Part shown: positions 30,652 through 41,929 of the stretch, one piece after another
How positions within the stretch are numbered: position 1 is the stretch's first letter
How the letters are laid out: each line of letters begins with the position of its first letter
Assembly (NCBI RefSeq): GCF_905404315.1
Contig: NC_066287.1
Span: forward strand, 3,224,001-3,288,000
Source of the DNA: Leptidea sinapis
Taxonomy: Eukaryota > Arthropoda > Insecta > Lepidoptera > Pieridae
DNA length: 64,000 bases
Direction of reading: 5' to 3'
Made by a program: the position numbers and the translations under genes
Notes under the pieces: model-generated
Databases searched by the model: none
The model's input: only the letters and a program-made list of their open reading frames with translations
What the model was told of the DNA's origin: nothing

Positions 30652-31540
30652 ATATTAAGCTTAAGCACGAATGAAGCTTAAATCATATACTTTTTGATGT
30701 GATAACTTCTTTAGCTGCGTTGAGCACTTACTCATAAATCTTATGGGTTCGCGTTACCGACATGCTCATGACTGGCGCACGCGATAAATAAATAGTTTAA
30801 ATATATATTTATAGAGACCTTTTGGATGGGTAAACTCACGGTAGCGGTATATCTGTAGATATACAGCTGACGTATTGTGCAACATTAGTGCTGTGTATAT
30901 CTTATAAGTGAAATTGAATGGATTTTGTGAAAATTTCAATGTATATATATACCATGCATTGTTGTAATAGTGTTTTTTTAGATCCTTACCTAGTGACAAT
31001 AAAAAAATTATAAGTAGTTACCAGAAAACTTAAGCCGAAACAAAGTTCATAAGCTCTTTTAAAAAAATACTATTCTAAATGATTAATAACCGTTGAAAAC
31101 CTTTGATATGTTACCTCACCATATTTCAGAGTAAAAGATCATTCCATTTTTAAATTACACGACAGAAATGATGTTACTATAAGGTTAATATGATTATTGA
31201 AGTTATACTTATTCAGGCGCGTAATGAAAAAATTATGAGAGTGAAATTTTAAGATACGCGCGCATCACTGTGACACAAAAGTTGAAACAGGTTGAAGTTG
31301 GTTCCTAAAATTTTCTGACGTTTGCGTCATCCGTTATTTTTTGGCTGCTAAACGAATGACAGATATGGATTTTCATACAACTTTTTAGCCAGTACAGCAA
31401 TTTCGGTTTACGTCAAAGAAGTTTGTCAAAATAATGAACAACCAACAAAAAACAACTTAATTATTCGATCAGGCATCACAAGTTAATTAACACGCAGGTT
31501 ATAAGTGAAAATGTTGCTGTTTGACCACTTAAATAGTAAA
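30652..31540. other. no feature recognised
   Basis: AT-rich. The minus ORF at 30766-30999 partly resembles sequence near 37640-37760 (GATATACAGCTGACGTATTGTG / GCTACAGGTGACGTATTGTG), an unclassified dispersed repeat. Confidence 0.4.
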
Positions 31541-31912
31541 TCTTAATATATATATAAATTACGTGACACGTTGTTTGTCCGCGATGGACTCCTAAACTAA
31601 TGAACGGATTTTAAAGGGGATTACTTCATGGAGTGCAGTTTGGTCCAACTTGAGAGATAGGATAGTTTTTATTTCGATTTGGGACCCATAATTATTTTTA
31701 TTTTCAATATTTCTTTTGTTTGGACATATTTTCTATGAGAGAATTCAGTGACGCACGGTTTGACAGTTCCGCTGTGAAACAGTTTCATTATAACAACAGT
31801 GAATATTTTTTACAAAATAATTCTTGATGTTTAGAAATATTATTGGCAAATTCCTATAAAACAGTATTTTTTTTACTATCTACAGAACAACGTCTGTCGG
31901 GTCAGCTGCTAG
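31541..31912 (+). mobile_element. non-autonomous Helitron, second family (372 bp)
   Basis: Starts TCTTAATATATATATAAA, ends GTCAGCTGCTAG before T. It is closely similar to 11205-11572 throughout (GACTCCTAAACTAATGAACGG, TGACGCACGGTTTGACAG). Confidence 0.88.
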
Positions 31913-32298
31913 TAAATATAAATATAATATACACAATGTGGCCTCTATATCAGAGTACTCTGTGTTCACACCTAGGTATCTCTGGCCACCTGAGTACTGT
32001 GGGATAATTCAATAATTAATTGTAAGGCCCCTTTCATTTAGCGCATAATCGTTTCACATTTCATTAACGCTTTCTTTTACAATCCTATCGCTTTAATACT
32101 TCCTCTCTTAGGAATTTTATTTAAAAATTAACAAAAGCCCGCGACTTTGCTCGCTTACGGGACAATTTGAGTGCACTGGATTAAAAATTCTACTAGATTG
32201 CAGCAAAATGAAATTTGGCAAGTAATGCCGTCTTATTTTATATATTTAACTAGAAGTATAGGGATGAATCTCAAAACTATACATTAATTATAATTATA

Positions 32299-32625
32299 CT
32301 AGTGGACCCGACAGACGTTGTCCTGTACTTACTGTCTTAAATTCGAAAAATCGGTCCAGCCGTTAGGAGGAGTTCACTAACATACACATGAGCAGGAGAA
32401 TTATATTATATGGACGGAACTGAGAATCTAAACCAATCTCAAATTCACTGGAACACACAACAAATCATCAAAATCGGTCCAGCCGTTTAGGAGGTAGTTC
32501 AATTGTGAATCTAAACCATTCTCGAATCCACCTGAAGACACACAGAAAGTTTCATTAAAATCGCTCCAGCCGTTTAGGAGGAGTTCAGTTACAACAGACG
32601 CACAAAAGAAATATATATATTATGA
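32299..32625 (-). mobile_element. Helitron-like element with three internal repeats
   Basis: The CTAG end at 32299-32302 is followed by TGGACCCGACAGACG. The word TCG-TCCAGCCGTT-AGGAGG occurs three times (about 32350, 32484 and 32566) with similar spacers (GAATCTAAACCA twice). The other end is not sharply defined. Confidence 0.6.
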
Positions 32626-32629
32626 TTTA

Positions 32630-32839
32630 TCTATATCTATATATAAGAGATTACCACGTATATAGTCACTCATCACGATATCTCGGGAACCATTAGAGCT
32701 AAAGACTTGAAATTTGGTAGGAATATTCTTTTCACCGAGTCAGCAGCGAAGCAGGATCAGCTACGAACGGATTTTCCAAAATTCCATCCGCAAGAGTTTT
32801 TTTTATTATGAACAGAACAACGTCTGTCGGGTCAGCTAG
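32630..32839 (+). mobile_element. non-autonomous Helitron, short (about 210 bp)
   Basis: TC start within TCTATATCTATATATAAG, end GTCGGGTCAGCTAG before T. It shares its body with the interrupted Helitron at 26963-27137 in reverse. Confidence 0.75.
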
Positions 32840-33334
32840 TTACATATATATGTCATAGTCAAGAACGCCTAGCCAGGAACCGAGTATGATGATTCGTTAT
32901 TTGTCTGTGCTCGGATGTAATCGGCGTGCGTTGCGAGTGCAGGCGCCAGGCGAGTGCCGGGCAGTCAGTCAGGGAAGAACTATCGACTGAGGTGGTTGTG
33001 TCGGATGCGCTATAGGGAACACTACGACGATGATGTAATCATAAGGCTTTGTGAAGTGTACCTAAAATTACGATTGTAACGTTTGTTGCTAATAATGATA
33101 CCGTGTGTTTTACTTATTACTTGTATTTATATGATAGAGAAGGGGCCAAATTGTTAAGAGGGTCACGTGATATAATGTAGTGAGGCAACCGCCCATGGAC
33201 ATCTGCAATAGCAGGTGTCAAGAGATGCCTTTTAAGTTATGAGTATCTCCTTTCCCTGGTGTTTGCTCCACTTATAAATATTTTATGTAAATATATAAGA
33301 AAAAATAAGATTAAGTTTTAAGTAACATTCATAA
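32840..33334. other. unclassified, possibly a solo LTR or TE 5' remnant
   Basis: The part at about 32866-33190 is less AT-rich than its surroundings and holds no ORF. It lies between a Helitron and a truncated LINE. No polypurine tract or paired repeat was found to support an LTR. Confidence 0.2.
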
Positions 33335-35120
33335 TTCTCCACCAGTGTTGCTGAGTCACTTCTTCTGGAAAATGTTAAAGAATGCCAACAAACTTTCAAT
33401 TTTAGTTTTGTTAGCCCTGGAGAAATAATTAAAACTTTTAAGTCTCTCGACATGAAAAAAACTGCTGATATATGGGGCATTTCTGTTAAAATAACAAGTT
33501 CAATAATTGATGTCATAGCACCATACCTTGCAATAGTCTTTAATAATTGTATTAGTCGTGGCGTTTTTCCTGACCTTCTGAAACATAGTAAAATTACACC
33601 AATATTTAAGTCGGGTTGCTCTTCTGACCCGAATAACTATCGTCTTGTGTCGGTTTTGCCGACTCTTAGTAAAATTTTTGAAAAAATAATTTTAAGCCAA
33701 ATGCTTACTTACTTTAACTCTCATAAGTTACTTCATTTGAAACAATTTGGCTTTACTAGGGGACGTTCAACAACGGATGCAGGTGTTGAGCTAATCAAGA
33801 ATATTTTTGATGCCTGGGAGGAATCGCAGAATGCACTTGGCATCTTCTGTGATTTATCTAGGGCTTTTGATTGTGTTCAGCATTCAACGCTGGTCAGGAA
33901 GCTATACCACTATGGCATAAAAGGAACTGCGCTCGATCTTCTGACTTCATATCTAAACAAGAGTTCTCCTGGGACTCTTCTCAGTATGGGGGTACCACAA
34001 GGGTCTATTCTTGGACCGTTCCTCTTCCTTATCTATATAAATGATCTTCCTAATCTTATAGAGAAAAAACATAAGGTAGTATTGTTTGCGGACGACACTT
34101 CACTGATTTTCAAAGTGAAAAGAAACCAAGCTATGTATGACGAAGTGAACGATATTTTATCTGACATCGTGTACTGGTTTAACGCTAATAACCTATTGTT
34201 AAATAGCAAGAAAACTAAATACATTAAATTTACCGTACCAAATGTCAAAAATGTAAATGCAAATGTGATAAAATCGGTGGAATCTGCTATATTTCTTGGC
34301 ATAACTCTAGATTCCAAATTACAATGGGGCCCCCATATTAAAGGATTGGCGAACAGACTTAGTTCTGCAGCATACGCGGTTAAAAAGATTAGACAATTAA
34401 CTGACATAGATACGGCGCGACTAGTATACTTTAGTTATTTCCATAGTATTATGTCCTATGGTATATTGCTATGGGGCAACGCTCCCGATATTAATACAAT
34501 ATTTGTGCTGCAGAAGAGGGCTGTTCGCGCTATTTATAACCTAGGTCCTAAAGAATCATTGAGAGCAAAATTTAAAGAAATTAACATCTTGACTGTTGCT
34601 TCACAATATATTATTGATATTGTAATGTATGTTCATAGGCACATAAGTGAATTTGCCAGAAACTGTCATAACCATAATGTTAACACCAGGAACAGACATA
34701 AACTTATGATGCCTACTACTCGGCTAAGTCGAGTTAGTAAGTCTTTTGTGGGGCGATGTATATGCTTTTACAACAAGATCCCAGAAAATGTTCAAAACAA
34801 AAGTATAACGTTATTCAAAAGAATTGTTAAAAAACGTTTGTGTGGTAAAGGTTACTATAACATAAATGACTTTCTTAATGATACCACAGATTGGGAATGG
34901 AGTGACCGCCCTCAGGCTATTAAATAATAAGTTTAATTGTACAATATTACTTTGTAAACATATTTATTAGATGAAAAAAAAAAGCGCGCTGAGTTTGTTG
35001 CGCCCATTCTTCTCAGGTCTGAGGCATTCATTTTGGAATGGGTGGTAGTTTTTGACTTTCAATAAGTGATGTCACATCCTATTTTGAATAAAAATGTTTG
35101 AATTTGAATTTGAATTTGAA
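33335..35120 (+). mobile_element. CR1/jockey-superfamily LINE (family B), best copy, 5'-truncated
   Basis: It begins inside ORF2 directly after an unrelated AT-rich stretch and runs through RT, a 3' UTR with GCGCGCTGAGTTTGTTGCGCC and a tail of three GAATTT units at 35102-35120. The upstream endonuclease domain and ORF1 are missing, the usual result of incomplete target-primed reverse transcription. Confidence 0.92.
33452..34927 (+). CDS. LINE reverse transcriptase, ORF2 C-terminal two thirds (491 aa from first Met)
   Basis: RT domain of a non-LTR retrotransposon. From Met-1: ITPIFKSG (48-55), SVLPTLSKIFEKII (67-80), motif A IFCDLSRAFDCV (131-142), PQGSILGP (182-189), catalytic LFADDTSL (211-218), thumb region WGPHIKGLANRLSSAAYAV, and the C-terminal HISEFARNC, NTRNRHKL, YYNINDFLNDTTDWEW. 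The frame stays open upstream to about 33335 (VAESLLLENVKECQQTF). Compared with the copy at 7198, it lacks about 11 codons before SSPGTLLSMGV and 8 codons before VIKSVES. Both deletions are in frame, so the ORF is open but probably damaged. Without the endonuclease part it is not autonomous. Confidence 0.9.
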   Translation: MKKTADIWGISVKITSSIIDVIAPYLAIVFNNCISRGVFPDLLKHSKITPIFKSGCSSDPNNYRLVSVLPTLSKIFEKIILSQMLTYFNSHKLLHLKQFGFTRGRSTTDAGVELIKNIFDAWEESQNALGIFCDLSRAFDCVQHSTLVRKLYHYGIKGTALDLLTSYLNKSSPGTLLSMGVPQGSILGPFLFLIYINDLPNLIEKKHKVVLFADDTSLIFKVKRNQAMYDEVNDILSDIVYWFNANNLLLNSKKTKYIKFTVPNVKNVNANVIKSVESAIFLGITLDSKLQWGPHIKGLANRLSSAAYAVKKIRQLTDIDTARLVYFSYFHSIMSYGILLWGNAPDINTIFVLQKRAVRAIYNLGPKESLRAKFKEINILTVASQYIIDIVMYVHRHISEFARNCHNHNVNTRNRHKLMMPTTRLSRVSKSFVGRCICFYNKIPENVQNKSITLFKRIVKKRLCGKGYYNINDFLNDTTDWEWSDRPQAIK

Positions 35121-35387
35121 AACATTAGTATTTATATATTGTAATGTCCGTGTTTGTTTTTTTAAGTCATTTCGTTAATTTTACTAACAGCTGGTGTATT
35201 TGTTTCAGATTTAATATAAAATAATAAAACTGTTGTATATAACCACTGATCATTACCATTAAAACTGGAATGCTCTTCAACACCGTACCTTTACTCATTA
35301 CTTGGTAGCCTACCTCAACCTGACATTGGCTCAGTTGTGGTGACCTTTCCACAAAAGCCACAATATAAAGAATAGAATAGAATGCTT
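35121..35387. other. no feature recognised
   Basis: Short AT-rich spacer between the LINE and a dispersed repeat. Confidence 0.35.
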
Positions 35388-35580
35388 AAAGGTCCCTTAA
35401 CCTTAAAAAAATATTGTTTTTTTTTCTATATTTATGTAAAAATCTTAATGCGGTTCACAGAACACATCTACTTACCAAGTTTCAACAGTATAGTTCTTAC
35501 AGTTTTGGAAAAAAGTGGCTGTGACATACGGACGGACAGACAGACAGACATGACGAATCAATAAGGGTTATATCATAAGT
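35388..35580 (+). repeat. dispersed repeat with GGACAGACAGACAGACA (family G), copy 1
   Basis: It contains ATCTTAATGCGGTTCACAGA, TATAGTTCTTACAGTTTT and GACATACGGACGGACAG. The reverse copy lies at 40935-41170 and a partial one near 42770-42850. No protein was recognised. Confidence 0.7.
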
Positions 35581-35743
35581 GATAATACCTTTTATATTGT
35601 TTAATTTGTTGCACATTTTTCATTCTCTTTTATTTTATCTATTCAATCTTAATCTTGTAATGTTTATTACGTTTCTCAATTTTTGCAATTAATCTGTGGT
35701 TAACGGAGCTGGTGGCACTTTTAGTATTACCCTGTAATGTTCA

Positions 35744-36240
35744 AATTCAAATTCAAATATTTTTATTCAAAATGAGATGTGAAATCACTTATTGAAAGTC
35801 AAAAAACTACCACCCATTCCAAAATTAATGCCTCAGGCCTGAGAAGAATGGGCGCAACAAACTCAGCGGGCTTTTTTTTTCATCAAAAATATGTTTTACA
35901 ATTATTAAAGTAACATTTACAAAGTAACATTGTACAATTAAACTTATTATTTAATAGCCTGAGGGCGGTCGCTCCATTCCCAATCTGTGGTAACATTAAG
36001 AAAGTCATTTATGTTATAGTAACCTTTACCTCACAAACGGTATTTAAAAATTTTTTTTTGAATAACGTAATACTTTTGCTTTGAATATTTGCTGGGATCC
36101 TGTTGTAAAAGCATATACATCGCCCCACAAAAGACTAGCTAACTCGACTTAGTCGAGCAGTAGGCATTATAAGCTTATGTCTGTTCCTGGTGTTAAAACA
36201 TTATGGTTATGACAGTTTCTGGCAAATTCACTTATAATGT
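35744..36240 (-). mobile_element. family B LINE, 3' half fragment (minus strand)
   Basis: It begins with the reversed tail TTCAAATTCAAATTC, then the 3' UTR (CACCCATTCCAAAATTAATG) and the C-terminal coding region back to about SEFARNC (CAGTTTCTGGCAAATTCAC). It is 5'-truncated and diverged. Confidence 0.9.
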
Positions 36241-36344
36241 ATTTTACTTACTAAGATTTAATGTTGAACTGTTTGCTAACCCAAAAAAATAAAAAATAAA
36301 TATTTCCAACGTCTTTATCACCACTGATGGATAACCATAACCTG

Positions 36345-36475
36345 CCTGCAGGACGATACGATATGGGTATCCTGAAAAATCTACACTTTGCACTGCTCGT
36401 GTTCCGTGGTCCCAGAGGAGCAAGGAATATTCAGATGTGATCGGTAGTAACGGTAACATCCGGTTACTCATACCC
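36345..36475 (+). mobile_element. possible jockey-like LINE (family A) scrap
   Basis: GGACGATACGATATGGGTA matches the GRYDMG coding word of family A, and CTGCTCGTGTTCCGTGGT is a weak match to the end. It is low in similarity and short. Confidence 0.4.
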
Positions 36476-36634
36476 TCATTTCTCCTCCTCTTCCAAAAAT
36501 AAATCTATGTCGAGACTAAGTATGAAATGAAAAGTTGAATACAGTATGAATTCTAGAATTTTAGTAATTACATTCTAAAATTTATAGTAGTCTCTTCTAT
36601 TCGGCTTATTTTAATCAGCATGCAAGGAAGCTTA

Positions 36635-36924
36635 TTTTTATGACAATAGTAGATGAGACAAGCAGGATGATCAGCTGATGGTAATTGATACGCCCTGCCC
36701 ATTAGAAATCAGTGCCGCTCAAGATTCTTGAAAAACCCAGAAATTCTGAGCAACCCTATAATTGCGCTCGTCACCTTGAGATAAAGATTTAAAGATGAGA
36801 ATGTAAAGTCTTATTAGCCCAGTAATTTCACTAGCTACGGCGCCCTTCAGACCGACACACAATAATGCTCGTCGTTGTACCCATAATCTAGCCAGCATCC
36901 TGTGCAAAGGAGCCTCCCACTGGT
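36635..36924 (+). repeat. SINE-like dispersed repeat (family S), near full length
   Basis: It runs from TTTTTATGACAA through GATCAGCTGATGGTAATTGA, CAGTGCCGCTCAAG, GCCCAGTAATTTCACTAGC and CGGCGCCCTTCAGACCG to AAAGGAGCCTCCCACTGGT. No protein, and no tRNA boxes were recognised. Copies occur at 17.2, 38.5, 47.9, 50.2, 55.5 and 59.5-60.1 kb. Confidence 0.75.
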
Positions 36925-37857
36925 AAATCCCCTTAGTAGTAAGCCTGGACCTGGGACATTCCTATTCTTTTATCACTTCACTTTAAAAAAAAATTGAAAC
37001 TTGATAGCTTCAAAGAGAATCCCTCCATTCATTTTGTAATCACCACTAATTGCTTCTCACAATTAAGGACGTATTCATGACAAAAGTAAGAATAATTTTA
37101 AAAAAATCTTGCTCATAAAAATAGCATGTTTTTTTAAATAAATACAACATTACGGTAGTGCCATACAGTCGGGATTGGATGCAGGTTATGAAAGTGGAGC
37201 GTGCCGTGTCGAGATGTTCCTCTTGATCCCACTTGAGTCGTCACAATGATGAAATCATTTTAAAACTACCCTCCTATATTGTATGAATAAAAGTAAGACG
37301 TGCTTATGCCCGCAACTTTGTCTATAACGACTTGAAAATTAGGATAAGAGTGATCTGGACTCGCATGGTATTGTCAGCAAAAGGAATACTAAATAGAACG
37401 AACTCTACATTTTTTAAAACTACTCTAAATATTTACAACGGTGAAATTGTCTGCCCATATTTTGTTATCATACTTCTACTGTGAAAACCGCATACGAATC
37501 GACTTGAATACGAATCGAGCACAAACAAACAGATAAAAGCTCAAAAAATTGCTTTACGCGACGAGATAATTAAATAATTAACGGCGCACGCGTTAATTAA
37601 ATAATTAATATATATATATACATAGTTACACACTTTTTTGATGATTACCTATAGCAGTATACATATCTGTATAGCTACAGGTGACGTATTGTGGAATATT
37701 AGTGCTGTGTAGATCTTATAAATGAAATTGAATAGATTTAGTGCTAAACTGTGCATTGTTGAAAGAGTGTTTTTGTCTGATTATTATTGAAAAATACGTT
37801 TTAAGAATAAATGTAAACTAATAATTTAATTTTTATTAAATATAATTTAGGATAATT
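36925..37857. other. no gene recognised
   Basis: AT-rich, with a TA microsatellite near 37608-37620 and a duplicated word AATTAAATAATTAA at about 37567-37605. 37640-37760 resembles 30766-30999 reversed, an unclassified repeat. Confidence 0.4.
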
Positions 37858-38103
37858 TAGGATATCATCCCTATCATTTGGAAGTGTGGCGGTTCTCCAC
37901 AGTGCGGTTTTCAAGAAGCTTTCTTCCACGTACTACAAAGCTATTTAATGAGCTTCCTTGTGCGGTGTTTCCGACGATACGACCTTCCTTAAAGGCCGGT
38001 AACGCTCCTGTGATTTCTCTGATGTTGCAAGAGATTGTGGGCGGTGGTGATCACTTAACACCAGGTGACCCGTACTCTCGTTTGTCCTCCTTTTCCATAA
38101 AAA
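37858..38103 (+). mobile_element. jockey-like LINE (family A), C-terminus and 3' UTR
   Basis: TATCATCCCTATCATTTGG, CTTCCACGTACTACAAAGC, GTGTTTCCGACGATACG and CACTTAACACCAGGTGACCC follow in order. The coding part has a deletion joining the GRYDMG area to KGR-like sequence. 5'-truncated. Confidence 0.88.
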
Positions 38104-38181
38104 ATGTAATCTTTAATTGAAAAAGTAAAAAAACATTGCGATAGAAACCTTGCACATGTAATGGAGATTCTAACTAAGAGA

Positions 38182-38212
38182 GAAATAACTGTTTATCATA
38201 AACAGTTATTTC
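38182..38212. repeat. perfect 14-bp hairpin with 3-nt loop
   Basis: GAAATAACTGTTTA and its complement TAAACAGTTATTTC are separated by TCA. It is AT-rich and stands alone. No element boundary or gene end is associated with it. Confidence 0.8.
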
Positions 38213-38516
38213 ACAAATTTGTAAGGGTTACTCAAAAAGACGCGTATTTCCTTTTATGAAGTTTCCACAAACTATTTCTCGTTCTATGTTATCGCTTTCT
38301 CTTGCTTGTGTCTACAGGCGGTATGGGTAGGATGAAACAACATACTTTGACCATGTTCCCGTTGATGACAGACTTAACCGGTCTCATGTCTTATAAATTA
38401 ATCCAGAAATTTCACAACCGAAACGCAAATACAGCTTTTAAAACCTTATAAAGCTTAAAATTGAATATTTAGTAGTCTTAGTGCCGGAAAGCCTTTTAGA
38501 TAACGCTTTTGCATTT

Positions 38517-38714
38517 TTTTTATGACAATTTATGCGCTCGTCAACTAGAGATATAAGATGTTAAGCTGCATTAGATTTAGATATTTTCACTAACTACGGC
38601 GCCCTTCAGACCGAAACACCATAATGCTTACACATTAGTGCTTCACGGTAGAAAATGGCGCTGTTTTGGTACCCATACTCTAGCCGGCACCCTGTGCAAA
38701 GGAGCCTTCCACTG
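38517..38714 (+). repeat. SINE-like repeat (family S), internally deleted
   Basis: It contains TTTTTTTATGACAA, CACTAACTACGGCGCCC, CCATACTCTAGCCGGCACC and GGAGCCTTCCACTGGT. The middle of the family is missing. Confidence 0.7.
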
Positions 38715-38724
38715 GTATTTACCA

Positions 38725-40085
38725 GTTTTTGTTGGGTTGACTACCTCGTCGGTTTGGGTCGACCACCCTTGAGGTTGGGACTTCCATATTCTTTTTACGG
38801 CCGGGCAAACACGTATAGAGATACATTAAGATTTATCCGCACCACTTCACGCGTTAAAACCTCGTGTTTTCATAGAGCGACGTAAAAACTTGACATATTT
38901 ACACAGACAATAGCAGCAGCCAAGACATGTGGGCCACGCTATCTAGGATACATTATGCGCCAGCGCTAAACACCTATTACTAACGCACGCACTCTTTCGC
39001 TAGGGCGAAGACCCCGAACTCCATAGACTAAGGAATAAAAAAGAACTACAGCAGAGTAGGTGTACTTCGTGAGCATTTCATATACATATAAGTACACATT
39101 TTTTTAAATATGATTGAGTTCCCTGTGTATGGTTCTTCATTCGCATCCCGTCAATAACACAATAAAACAACGATATTTATTCAACACTTGGGTATTTACA
39201 TACACTTGTACTTGTCGAAAAGTGTAAACAAATTTAAATCTAAATTAAATATATTGAAGGGTAATTCTCGCAGGCTAATTGGTATTTTATTATAAATACA
39301 GACAACCAAAAGGAGAATGTGCTTTTTGCAGATGATTATAATCAGTACGCAATTTCTGTATGTCTTGAATTTTTGATTCACAACGAATGTCTTCTCTTTT
39401 CAAAGAAATTTTATTTTTGAATGCATGTCGCATTATATTCGAATAAATATTCCATACGATGCATCATACAAATGCTCGTAAACTTGTGGATATCTGATCG
39501 AACTTTCCTTTCTTTTTGGTAGTAACATCTATCAATATATCCATATTGGAAATTTTATTCCTCAGCAACTTTAAAAGGCAAAAATCCCCCATAATATATC
39601 ATTTGAAAGGTCATGATAAGAATAGCTTAAAATCGTCATTGAAACTCATGTTTAAAAAAGACTATCAAACTAAACATTCGCATAGGGAATGTTGTCAATA
39701 CAAATTGTTTTGTTTGAATAAATGAATATAATAATTATTTAATTTATAAGTTGCTACTGTAAGTATATTCATCTGCATGTATCTGTCGTAAGAAAACAAT
39801 AAAAAAAATTAAGTGGTTAGCATACTCTATATGTTGTTGATCTATAGGCGTCTTTGATCTCGGCCCGGCCTAGGGGTGGCCTCGGTACACACTCTTCTAG
39901 TTAAATTAGACCATACCGCGCACTAATGTGATTCCAGGGAGACTTCTCCCTTTATTGACGTAACAGGGTATTTATGACTCTTGTACCTTGCTTGAAAAAA
40001 AGAATTATTTTTATATATCTGCTATAACAACAAAAAATATAAACAAAAATCGTGTGCGTCTCGGGACGCCTGACAGAAGTGATAA
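38725..40085. other. no convincing feature
   Basis: The minus ORF at 39196-39381 contains YNKIPISLRELPFNIF, a faint echo of a CR1-like RT C-terminus. The ORF at 39516-39725 is not recognised. Confidence 0.35.
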
Positions 40086-40087
40086 CT

Positions 40088-40450
40088 CAAATTAAAATTC
40101 AAATATTTATATTCAAAATAGGATGTGACATCAGTCATCACTTATTGAAAGTTAAAAACTACCACCTATTACAAAACAAATACCTCAGACCTGAGAAGAA
40201 TGGGCGCAACGAACGCAGCGGGCTTTTTTTTTCAGCAAGAAAATATGTTTACAAAGTAATATTGTACAATTAAACTTATTATTTAGTAGTCTGAGGTCGG
40301 TCGCTCCGTTCCTAATCTGTGGTATCATTAAGAAAGTTATTTATGTCAAAGTAACCTTAACCACACCAACCTTTTTTAACAATACTTTAGAATACTTTTG
40401 TTTTGAACATTTTCTGAGAACAAATGCCTTAATCACTCGACATTAGAATT
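40088..40450 (-). mobile_element. family B LINE, 3' fragment (minus strand)
   Basis: Reversed 3' UTR (TATTCAAAATAGGATGTGAC, GAGAAGAATGGGCGC) and C-terminal codons back to about the KIPENV region (TTTTGAACATTTTCTGAG). A small local duplication, CATCAGTCATCACTTATTG, lies near 40130. Confidence 0.85.
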
Positions 40451-40934
40451 TTGTGTATACACAATATTAGTATCATTATTTAATCCTATAAAAGTAACAA
40501 TAGGTTAGAGTGAGAGGGGAGAAACCAGCCTACCGCTGCCGTATGCTTGACAGAAAGGGCTGACAGACTGGCGCCGTAACGCGTTATGTTACGCTTAGCG
40601 GCTTACCCTCATATAAGAAGTTATCACTTCGATATGCAATTTAGCCGACATACAAATTAATAAAAATGCTGTTTTACAAATAATGCTTAAAAAGAACACA
40701 TTCAAACTTAATGGTGCAAAACTCTTTTCGTGCTAGTTCAACTATTGAGAAGTACTTGTAGTTGTCGAATCTATGGTGTGACAGAGAGGGCAATACCGAC
40801 CAGTGCCCGTGACGTGTGAATCGCATGCAGATAATAGGGGGCCCTAAGATATAGGCACAACAACACTCATAATACTCAAATTCAAATATTTTTAATCAAA
40901 ATAGGATTCCTTCTCAGGTCCTTCTCAAGTTGTC
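40451..40934. other. no gene recognised; LINE tail scrap at 40866-40915
   Basis: A short reversed family B tail (CTCAAATTCAAATATTTTTAAT... then CCTTCTCAGGTCC) lies near the right side. The rest is unrecognised. Confidence 0.45.
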
Positions 40935-41170
40935 AACTGTTGACTTCTTTTTTTTAGTGTTCCGTAGCCAAATGACAAAAAACAGAACCCTTATAGATTC
41001 GTCATGTGTGTCTGTCTGTCTGTCCGTACGTATGTCATAGCCACTTATTTTAAAAACAATAAGAACTATACTGTTGGAACTTGGTAAATAGATGTATTCT
41101 GTGAACCGCATTAAGATTTTTACACAAAAATAGAAAACAAACAATAAATCTTGGGGGTTCCCCTTAGAAC
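40935..41170 (-). repeat. dispersed repeat (family G), copy 2
   Basis: Reverse complement of 35388-35580: GTCTGTCTGTCTGTCCGTACG, GAACTATACTGTTGGAAC, GAACCGCATTAAGATTTTTAC. The two copies lie 5.4 kb apart in inverted orientation. Confidence 0.7.
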
Positions 41171-41549
41171 TAGGTTATACTTAGAACTGATTTTTTTTTA
41201 AACTATGGTTTTCACTTCTAAATCAAACGCTCCTATGTGGAGGGTGCGATGGTTCATCTTAAACATCTTTTTACAATTTAACAGAACTCTATTCATCTCA
41301 AATCAACATTGACATTATTGAGAGTGTAGTGTTTACCTCTTCAAATATATGTGTATGTCATTTCACTTAAAAGAACAGAAGCAAATAATACATTCTTATG
41401 ATTATGGTATATCAGAAAGATTTTTGTAAAAATAGCACCGAAAATAGAACCTTGCGGAGCTCCCTGGTCTCATGTGGGTCAACATTTTATACAATGTGAA
41501 AGTTATTTTTTCGCGCATCCAATGGTATAAAATTTATACTATTGACTTA

Positions 41550-41815
41550 TCTATATATAAAAATGAATTGCTGTTCGTTAGACTCGCTAAAACTCGAGAA
41601 CGGCTGGATTAACTTGGCTTATTTTCGTCTTGAATTATTTGTGGTGTCCAGAGAAGGGTTAAAAGGTGAATAAATATGAAAATTCTCGGAAAAAATAAAT
41701 ATATGCAAAAATTTTGTTTTTCCTTTGATGTGTCCCCCGTCGTTCAGAAATCAAATTGAAAGAATAGTTTAAAATAAATAGCTAATAAGAATGTATATAT
41801 CTTCGTATCTAAATG
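41550..41815 (+). mobile_element. Helitron 5' part
   Basis: It begins TCTATATATAAAAATGAATTG between the expected A flank and the TC start, continues CTGTTCGTTAGACTCGC and TGATGTGTCCCCCGTCG, and loses similarity near 41815. No CTAG end of its own was found before the next Helitron. Confidence 0.7.
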
Positions 41816-41929
41816 CACCAGGCCCTTCTTGGCCAACATTCCGAAATATAAGGCTGTTTCCAGATGACATCTATTTTGCATACCCGTAAATGATAAGTCT
41901 ATATAATTATAAGATAATTATATTACCTA

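Noticed and set aside
32866..33190. Possible solo LTR
   Set aside because: No second copy, no TG...CA ends with target duplication, and no primer-binding or polypurine site could be shown.
34033..34407. 124-aa minus-strand ORF (and 7507-7899, 130 aa)
   Set aside because: Antisense shadows of the family B LINE reverse transcriptase. The same antisense frame is open in both copies only because the sense codons are shared.
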